A stretch of DNA of 6,332 nucleotides from NCBI GenBank assembly GCA_946547205.1, contig CAMNPA010000080.1, positions 1-6,332 of the forward strand. Reading direction: 5' to 3'. Below are positions 1 through 4,766 of the stretch, one piece after another (the first letter of the stretch is position 1; each line of letters begins with the position of its first letter). Source of the stretch: an uncultured Selenomonadales bacterium. GTDB taxonomy: Bacteria > Bacillota > Negativicutes > Selenomonadales > Selenomonadaceae. Below the pieces are notes generated by a model. The model was not told the DNA's origin. It searched no databases and was given only the letters and a program-made list of their open reading frames with translations. The position numbers and the translations under genes are program-made.

Positions 1-2
1 TG

Positions 3-71
3 ACTTATCAACTCGCTGACGGCTCCAAATTCTCTGCCAACCACAATCAACGTGAATGGTCTGCCAAATAA
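3..71 (+). CDS. C-terminal tail of an unidentified upstream protein (partial)
   Basis: The frame beginning at base 3 is open from the left edge to a TAA at 69-71 and gives 22 residues ending REWSAK. The tail is hydrophilic (TYQLADGSKF then SANHNQ) and has no motif I can name. It is taken as coding because its stop lies about 20 bases before a strong intrinsic terminator on the same strand, as expected for a last gene of an operon. The second frame stops at 17-19, and the first frame runs straight through the terminator. The function is unknown, and with so few residues even the coding status is only moderately supported. Confidence 0.5.
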   Translation, partial: TYQLADGSKFSANHNQREWSAK

Positions 72-91
72 AATTTTCTTCACAAGACATC

Positions 92-130
92 AAAGCTCTG
101 CAGGTTTCAAACTTGCAGGGCTTTTTTTTT
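92..130 (+). terminator. Rho-independent terminator of the upstream gene
   Basis: An 11-base-pair stem (94-104 with 112-122, two G-U pairs) closes a 7-base loop, TTTCAAA, and is followed by eight T residues at 123-130. The A residues at 92-93 can extend pairing into the T-tract. It lies just after the TAA at 69-71 and before the larE start, so it should end the upstream transcript. Confidence 0.9.
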
Positions 131-141
131 GTCGGTATAAT
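113..141 (+). promoter_or_regulatory. Probable sigma-70-type promoter for larE and the downstream gene
   Basis: A perfect TATAAT lies at 136-141. Seventeen bases upstream is TTGCAG (113-118), a weak -35 box that matches the consensus only at TTG and lies inside the descending arm of the preceding terminator. The predicted start near 147-149 leaves a leader of roughly 20 bases before the ATG at 167, with the ribosome binding site inside it. The -10 is convincing and the -35 is poor, so the promoter may rely on an activator or on other contacts. Confidence 0.6.
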
Positions 142-154
142 CATCAAAATATTC

Positions 155-161
155 GAGGTGA
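155..161 (+). promoter_or_regulatory. Ribosome binding site that sets the larE start
   Basis: GAGGTGA lies five bases before the ATG at 167 and is strongly complementary to the 16S 3' end. No comparable site precedes the alternative ATG at 221 at a workable distance, since a GGAG there abuts the codon. This favours 167 as the start. Confidence 0.75.
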
Positions 162-166
162 AGGCG

Positions 167-1039
167 ATGATAATTTTGAACCGCGAACAATTCGACCGCA
201 CGAAAAATTTTTTGCCGGAGATGATTCTCACAGCTGAACTTGCCGAAAAGTTGGAGCGGCTGAAAAATTATCTGCGCGAATTGAAATCGGTAGCGGTGGC
301 ATTTTCGGGCGGCGTCGATTCAACTTTCCTGCTCAAAGTCGCGCACGACACATTAGCCGATAAGGCAATCGCTTTGACGGCGGCAAGTGTGTTCGTCCCG
401 CGCAGTGAACTTGAGGCGGCGGAAAATTTTTGTCGGCAAGAAAAGATTCGGCAGATAATTTTCGCGGCAGACGTTTTGAGCGTCGAAGGTGTTGCCAAAA
501 ATCCCGTCGATCGTTGCTATCTGTGCAAGCGCGCGCTGTTTGAAAATTTCCTGCGGCTGGCTGAAGAGAAAATTTTAGTCGAAGGCTCCAACGTCGACGA
601 CACGAAAGACTATCGCCCGGGCATGAGAGCTTTGACCGAACTTGAAATCAAAAGTCCGCTCCGCGAAGCAGATTTGAGCAAATCGGAAATTCGAGAGCTG
701 TCGCGGACGATGAACCTTTCCACTGCCGACAAGCCGTCGATGGCGTGTTTAGCGTCGCGAATTCCTTACGGCGAGACTTTGACGGAGCAAAAACTTTCGC
801 AGGTTGAGGCGGCTGAAGAATTTTTGCGAAGTCTAAGCTTTGGACAATTGCGCGTTCGAGTTCACGGCAACCTTGCGCGGATTGAAGTTTTGCCCGAAGA
901 TTTTGCGCGGCTGATAAATTTTCGCGGACGACTCGTTGAAAAATTCAAGTCGCTCGGCTTTGATTATGTCACGCTGGATTTGCAAGGCTATCGCGTCGGC
1001 AGCATGAATCTCGGCTTGAAAGGAGCGCAATCATCTTGA
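167..1039 (+). CDS. larE: ATP-dependent sacrificial sulfur transferase LarE (nickel-pincer cofactor synthesis)
   Basis: LarE is a cytoplasmic PP-loop enzyme that adenylates the pincer dinucleotide precursor and inserts sulfur, giving the thiocarboxylates that later bind nickel in the cofactor of lactate racemase (LarA) and related enzymes. The product is 290 residues, close to the usual 270-280 plus a short N-terminal extension. The PP-loop SGGVDS is at residues 47-52, the family motif NPVDRCYLCK at about 112-121, EGSNVDD at about 139-145, and ACLASRIPYG at about 193-202. The cysteine in the last motif (C194) corresponds to the sulfur-donor position of the family. With C117 and C120 it makes the three-cysteine set associated with [4Fe-4S]-type LarE proteins. 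The ATG at 167 is chosen for its Shine-Dalgarno and the promoter at 113-141. The ATG at 221 matches the usual family N-terminus better and remains possible. A longer reading from 56 would start upstream of the terminator and is unlikely. The TGA overlaps the next gene's start. larB, larC and larA are not visible here. Confidence 0.95.
   Translation: MIILNREQFDRTKNFLPEMILTAELAEKLERLKNYLRELKSVAVAFSGGVDSTFLLKVAHDTLADKAIALTAASVFVPRSELEAAENFCRQEKIRQIIFAADVLSVEGVAKNPVDRCYLCKRALFENFLRLAEEKILVEGSNVDDTKDYRPGMRALTELEIKSPLREADLSKSEIRELSRTMNLSTADKPSMACLASRIPYGETLTEQKLSQVEAAEEFLRSLSFGQLRVRVHGNLARIEVLPEDFARLINFRGRLVEKFKSLGFDYVTLDLQGYRVGSMNLGLKGAQSS
1019..1025 (+). promoter_or_regulatory. Ribosome binding site supporting the TTG start at 1036
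   Basis: AAAGGAG lies ten bases before the TTG at 1036, inside the last codons of larE. The nearest other in-frame start, GTG at 1042, is sixteen bases away, so TTG is the better choice. The 4-base TTGA overlap with the larE stop suggests translational coupling. Confidence 0.65.
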
Positions 1040-1818
1040 GCGTGAATTTTGACGAACTTAAAGCGTGCGGTTTCAATCGGCAGCGGCAACCGAATTATTT
1101 TTCCTTGCGGCTCAAATTTATCGGCGGGCACATCACGGCGGAGCAGCTCGGCACGATTCAACGCGTCGCTGAAAAATTTGGCAAAGGCTACGTTCATTTG
1201 ACGACGCGGCAGGGCATTGAAATTCCTTTCATTCATCTCGACGACGTGGACGCTGTCAAAAAAATTTTGTCGACGAACTTCAAGTTGGGCGCAAAAGTCC
1301 GAACGATCACCGCTTGCCAAGGAAATTCCGTCTGTCCGTCAGGTCTGATTGACACGCAGAAACTTGCCGTCGAATTCGATAAACGTTACGGCGAACGCGA
1401 ACTGCCAAGAAAATTCAAATTTGGAATAACCGGCTGCCCCAATAATTGCCTCAAGGTTGAAAAAAATGATATTGGCGTCAAAGGCGGCGTCAAACCGATT
1501 TGGCATTCGGAACGTTGCAATTTTTGCGGCGCGTGTCAAGCTGTCTGTCCCGAAAAAATTATCACGGTCGACAAAGCTGCGAAAAAATTTTTGCTCGCCG
1601 AGAGTCGATGCGTTCACTGCGGCAAGTGCATAAAAAATTGTCCGACGAAGTCTTTGCGCGGACAAATTGGCTTTACCGTTTTGATTGGCGGCGAAAATTT
1701 TTTGCCGATTGTCTTCGACGAGCAGCAGCTTTATGAGATTGTTGACGCGGCGTTGAATTTTTTTGAGACGAACGCGAAATCGGGCGAACGATACGATAAG
1801 AACAGCTGCTCGCTCTGA
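1036..1818 (+). CDS. Small siroheme sulfite/nitrite reductase-like protein with 2x[4Fe-4S] ferredoxin domain (AsrC-like)
   Basis: This 260-residue protein has the layout of a single-copy sulfite/nitrite reductase module carrying a ferredoxin domain. Residues about 15-80 form the ferredoxin-like half domain with the family signature GYVHLTTRQGIEIP (51-64). Next comes the siroheme-[4Fe-4S] cysteine set: C94-x5-C100 and C134-x3-C138 (TGCPNNC). Two classic 4Fe-4S motifs follow, C161-x2-C-x2-C-x3-C171 and C192-x2-C-x2-C-x3-C202. The closing segment FTVLIGG (213-219) is typical of the family. All twelve expected cysteines are present, so it should bind siroheme, a coupled cluster and two electron-transfer clusters, and reduce sulfite, nitrite or a related oxyanion in the cytoplasm. 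It resembles the AsrC-type anaerobic sulfite reductase subunit and the small single-domain enzymes of anaerobes; which substrate it uses cannot be read from sequence. After FTVLIGG it lacks the usual basic GxHPR-like stretch and ends early with NSCSL. It is translationally coupled to larE, so a role in supplying sulfide to LarE is possible (inference). Confidence 0.88.
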   Translation: MSVNFDELKACGFNRQRQPNYFSLRLKFIGGHITAEQLGTIQRVAEKFGKGYVHLTTRQGIEIPFIHLDDVDAVKKILSTNFKLGAKVRTITACQGNSVCPSGLIDTQKLAVEFDKRYGERELPRKFKFGITGCPNNCLKVEKNDIGVKGGVKPIWHSERCNFCGACQAVCPEKIITVDKAAKKFLLAESRCVHCGKCIKNCPTKSLRGQIGFTVLIGGENFLPIVFDEQQLYEIVDAALNFFETNAKSGERYDKNSCSL

Positions 1819-1843
1819 AGCCCGGAACTAAACACAAAAATTC

Positions 1844-1877
1844 AAATTCTCGTCGGAAGCGGCGGGAATTTTTTTTT
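1844..1877 (+). terminator. Rho-independent terminator of the larE operon
   Basis: A ten-base-pair stem (1845-1854 with 1861-1870, two G-U pairs) encloses the loop GGAAGC, and T residues run through 1877. A1844 can add a further pair. It begins about 25 bases after the stop at 1816-1818 and separates the larE unit from the export operon. In the remaining 1878-1928 I see no convincing -35/-10 pair for the export operon, only the ribosome binding site. Confidence 0.9.
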
Positions 1878-1907
1878 GCGTCGTCGAATTGATAAACGCA
1901 TCAACTC

Positions 1908-1917
1908 AAAGGAAAGG
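1908..1917 (+). promoter_or_regulatory. Ribosome binding site of the adaptor gene
   Basis: The purine-rich AAAGGAAAGG ends eleven bases before the ATG at 1929, a rather long spacing. No in-frame alternative start lies between it and the ATG, so it does not change the start call but may mean modest translation of the first gene. Confidence 0.5.
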
Positions 1918-1928
1918 TTGAAAGTCAA

Positions 1929-2561
1929 ATGCAGGCGGATCAGAAACAAATCTTCAGCCAAGAAGCTCTGGACAAATTGCGCTCGCCCGAAAAATTGGAT
2001 ACCATGCTGCCGATAACGACGCCGATAACGTGGCTGGCATTGCTCGCCGTTTTAATGCTGTTAATCTCTGTCGTGCTGTGGTCAATTTTCGGCGCGTTCA
2101 CGGTCAAAGCGGACGGCATGGGCTTAATCATTTCTCAAAATCGCGACGACGAGTTGACGGGACTGCTCTACATTCCGCTTGATAAAGGCAAACGCGTTGA
2201 ACCGGGCATGTCGATTCAACTTGCGCCGAACAGCGTCGACGTGTCGCAGTCGGGCAGTTTACTCGGTGTCGTGCGCGAAGTGTCGCAATATCCGTTGACG
2301 TTGGAAGAAATGTGCCGGCACCTTGGCAACGAACAGCTCGCGCAATGGATTGTTCAAATGCAAAATTCGCCGGTGATGGAAGTGACCTTCGACCTGCTCA
2401 AAGATCCAAATTCGGCGTCGGGCTACCTGTGGACTTCAAAAGACGGTCAAGGGCAAGCGATAACGGCGGGCAGTTTTTGCACGGGCTCAATCATCATCGA
2501 ACGCACTCCGCCGCTCGAAAAAATTTTTCACAGGTTCAGCCGGTGGTTACGGAGCAATTGA
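1929..2561 (+). CDS. NHLP/NHLM system HlyD-like secretion (adaptor) protein, short form lacking the hairpin
   Basis: Proteins of this family sit in the inner membrane beside the NHLP peptide exporters and act as membrane-fusion/adaptor subunits. The 210-residue product starts with a cytoplasmic segment (ALDKLRSPEKLDTMLPIT, residues 13-30) typical of the family. A strong transmembrane helix follows at about 32-56. The C-terminal domain has the family landmarks LLYIPLDKGKRVEPGM (79-94), LLGVVREVSQYP (111-122), LGNEQLAQWIV (132-142), SGYLWTS (164-170) and GSFCTGSIIIE (181-191). Usual members run to roughly 400 residues (family knowledge from memory), because a lipoyl half and a long coiled-coil hairpin sit between the first beta strand after the membrane helix and the LYIP segment. 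Here only about ten residues (ISQNRDDELTG) join those two points, so the hairpin appears cleanly missing with no stop or frameshift. The gene ends directly against the start of the C39 exporter, supporting a joint function. A C-terminal-only remnant is unlikely because the N-terminus, membrane helix and operon position are intact. Confidence 0.87.
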   Translation: MQADQKQIFSQEALDKLRSPEKLDTMLPITTPITWLALLAVLMLLISVVLWSIFGAFTVKADGMGLIISQNRDDELTGLLYIPLDKGKRVEPGMSIQLAPNSVDVSQSGSLLGVVREVSQYPLTLEEMCRHLGNEQLAQWIVQMQNSPVMEVTFDLLKDPNSASGYLWTSKDGQGQAITAGSFCTGSIIIERTPPLEKIFHRFSRWLRSN

Positions 2562-4766
2562 ATGAACGTTTTGAACACGATAAAAAAATTTTTCGCAACT
2601 TCGCGAGTGAAAGTGCCGACGATTTTGCAGATGGAAGCGACTGAATGCGGCGCGGCGTCCTTGTCGATGATTCTTTCGCATTACGGCTTGTGGTTGCCAC
2701 TTGAAAAACTTCGGCAAGAATGCGGCGTAAATCGTGACGGCTCAAAGGCAAGCTGTGTGATTCGTGCGGCGAGAAATCGCGGGTGCACGGCTAACGGTTA
2801 TCGTTGGACTGCCGACAGACTGCGCGAAGTCAACGAGTTCCCGCTGATTATTCATTGGGAATTTAATCATTTCGTCGTTCTTGAAGGCATCGTCGACGAC
2901 AAAGCTTATCTCAATGATCCGGCGATGGGCAGGCGTGTTGTCAAATGGGAAGACTTCCGCACGTCTTATACCGGCGTCGCGTTGCGCATTGTCCCGAACG
3001 AAAATTTCAAGCCCGAAGGTCGCCGCTACAACATTTTGAAAGCCGTCGCCGAAAAACTTGCTCAAGACAAATGGGCTCTGCTCTTCATTTTGCTCCTAAA
3101 CCTCGGCTTGATAATTCCCGGTCTTGCGTCGCCAATCTTCAGCCAAATTTTTCTTGACGACATTTTGACGCGCAAACACTCCGATTGGATGTTCAATTTC
3201 TGCCTGGCAATGACGGTTTCGTTTATCGTTTGCGGCGTGATGAATTGGTTGCAAGCCGTGATTCTGACGCGTTGGCAGAAAAAATTGACGCTCGCAGATT
3301 CGTCGAGTTTCTTTTGGCATTTGTTGCGGCTCCCGATGAATTTTTTCAATCAACGATACGCGGCGGAAGTGGCAAGCCGAGTCAACTTCAACGAGTCAAT
3401 CGCGGGCGTCTTATCCGGTCCGGCGGCAAATGCGGTTTTAAATTTGCTCGTCGCGATTTTTTATTTGCTGCTGCTCCTTCAATACAACGTGACGCTGACG
3501 ATAATCGGCTTGTTCTTTTCAAGCATCAACACGATAATTTTTTTCGCGCTAAGACGACGCTTGACCGATCTCAACATGAAAATTCAGCAGGACGCGGGCA
3601 AAGCTTACGGCGTGACAATGAACGGCTTGTCAATGATTGAGACGATTAAGGCGAACGGCAACGAAAGCGATTTTTTCGCGAAATGGGCAGGTTATCGCGC
3701 AAAAGTTTTGTCGGCAAGTCAAGAGGCGGCAACGTGGCAAATGTCCGCGACGATTGTCCCGACGCTGCTCGGCGGCATCAACGGCGCACTGATTATGACG
3801 CTTGGCGGTTTTTCAATCATGGATGGCGCAATGACGGCGGGCATGTTTATGGCGTTCCAAAATCTTATGGGAAGTTTTCAGGCTCCCGTGAACGCTCTGC
3901 TCGGTTTAGGCTCAACGCTGCAATCAACCGAAATGCAAATGCAACGACTTGACGACGTGCGACGATATGAGATTGACGACTTGAATTGTCGCGACGAAGA
4001 AACTATCGGCAACGTTGAGCGATTGAGCGGCGAACTTGAATTGCGCGATATAAATTTCGGTTACTCGCCTCTGGAAAAGCCGTTGCTGAAAAATTTTTCC
4101 ATGCACATCAAGCCCGGTCATTGGGTCGCAGTCGTCGGCGAGAGCGGTTCCGGCAAATCCACCGTCGCGAAAATCGTAACGGGCATTTACGAGGAATGGA
4201 GCGGCTCCGTTTTGTTTGACGGCAAAATTCGCAGAGAAATTCCGCGCGCCGCGATTGTCAATTCCGTTGCCGCCGTCGACCAGGATATTTTTCAAATCAC
4301 CGGCACGATAACCGACAACTTGACGCTGTTCGATTCGTCGATTGAAAAATCTGAAGTGATTCGCGCTGCCAAAGACGCTTGCATTCACGACGACATTTTG
4401 AAACTCGACAAAGGCTACGATTCTGAAGTTTCGGAAGGCGGTTTGAATTTTTCGGGCGGTCAACGTCAACGGCTGGAAATTGCGCGGGCTTTGGCTATCA
4501 ATCCGTCGTTGCTGATTCTCGACGAGGCGACATCTGCCCTTGATCCTTTGACAGAGCAAATTATTTTGGAGAACATTCGCCGACGCGGTTGCAGTTGTCT
4601 GATTGTCGCACACCGATTATCGACGATTCGCGACGCTGATGAAATTATCGTCCTTGAACGCGGCAACGTCGTCGAACGCGGCACACATCGCGAAATGATT
4701 CAACACGACGGAGCTTATCGCAGATTGATTGATGAAAGGAGCCGTGAAAGTGAATCGCTTGAATAA
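2562..4766 (+). CDS. NHLP-family peptide export ABC transporter: C39 peptidase/permease/ATPase
   Basis: This bifunctional exporter should cleave the leader of a ribosomally made peptide after a double-glycine-type site and pump the core peptide across the cytoplasmic membrane. The 734-residue length is normal for the class. Residues about 17-145 are the C39 peptidase, with Q23 (oxyanion), C29 in ATECGAAS, H103 in NHFVVLEG and D119 in LNDPAMGRR, so the catalytic set is complete. Residues about 170-450 form the six-helix ABC permease; hydrophobic stretches are clear at 171-195, 211-235, 285-306, 311-330 and 398-440. The ATPase domain follows with Walker A GESGSGKS (526-533), Q-loop Q574, signature FSGGQRQR (630-637), Walker B LLILDEATSALD (650-661) and switch H684. 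ATG at 2562 directly follows the adaptor's TGA with GGAG at 2551-2554, seven bases upstream. The 3' end carries the ribosome binding site of the next gene. Domain order, the short-leader C39 start and the paired neighbours fit the NHLM peptidase/permease/ATPase class rather than generic bacteriocin exporters. The substrate is not visible in the window. Confidence 0.96.
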   Translation: MNVLNTIKKFFATSRVKVPTILQMEATECGAASLSMILSHYGLWLPLEKLRQECGVNRDGSKASCVIRAARNRGCTANGYRWTADRLREVNEFPLIIHWEFNHFVVLEGIVDDKAYLNDPAMGRRVVKWEDFRTSYTGVALRIVPNENFKPEGRRYNILKAVAEKLAQDKWALLFILLLNLGLIIPGLASPIFSQIFLDDILTRKHSDWMFNFCLAMTVSFIVCGVMNWLQAVILTRWQKKLTLADSSSFFWHLLRLPMNFFNQRYAAEVASRVNFNESIAGVLSGPAANAVLNLLVAIFYLLLLLQYNVTLTIIGLFFSSINTIIFFALRRRLTDLNMKIQQDAGKAYGVTMNGLSMIETIKANGNESDFFAKWAGYRAKVLSASQEAATWQMSATIVPTLLGGINGALIMTLGGFSIMDGAMTAGMFMAFQNLMGSFQAPVNALLGLGSTLQSTEMQMQRLDDVRRYEIDDLNCRDEETIGNVERLSGELELRDINFGYSPLEKPLLKNFSMHIKPGHWVAVVGESGSGKSTVAKIVTGIYEEWSGSVLFDGKIRREIPRAAIVNSVAAVDQDIFQITGTITDNLTLFDSSIEKSEVIRAAKDACIHDDILKLDKGYDSEVSEGGLNFSGGQRQRLEIARALAINPSLLILDEATSALDPLTEQIILENIRRRGCSCLIVAHRLSTIRDADEIIVLERGNVVERGTHREMIQHDGAYRRLIDERSRESESLE
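4735..4741 (+). promoter_or_regulatory. Ribosome binding site setting the GTG start at 4750
   Basis: AAAGGAG lies eight bases before GTG 4750 and only two before GTG 4744, so 4750 fits best. An in-frame ATG at 4732 precedes this site and has no good ribosome binding site of its own. The site sits inside the last ten codons of the C39 exporter gene. Confidence 0.65.

Noticed and set aside
56..166. Long N-terminal extension of larE starting at ATG 56
   Set aside because: It would begin inside the upstream gene's tail, run through the terminator and start before the TATAAT box. Its translation includes a stretch produced by the T-tract, and it has no ribosome binding site.
52..237. 61-residue plus-strand ORF overlapping the terminator and the larE start
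   Set aside because: It crosses the hairpin and T-tract and lies out of frame inside larE, with no supporting ribosome binding site; it is a chance frame.
1878..1928. Promoter for the export operon (GATAAA near 1891)
   Set aside because: The candidate -10 matches poorly and has no -35 at proper spacing. It is not called, although the operon needs a promoter after the terminator.
1819..1928. Precursor peptide or small RNA between the two operons
   Set aside because: The gap is only 110 bases and is accounted for by the terminator and the ribosome binding site; no small ORF with a start and leader-like sequence is present.
3185..3640. 151-residue plus-strand frame inside the C39 exporter
   Set aside because: It is out of frame with the permease domain and its translation is charged and arginine-rich, as expected for a shifted reading of membrane helices.
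3924..4613. 229-residue open frame on the minus strand
   Set aside because: It lies wholly antisense to the ATPase domain of the C39 exporter, whose Walker and signature motifs confirm the plus-strand frame. No recognisable domain is seen.
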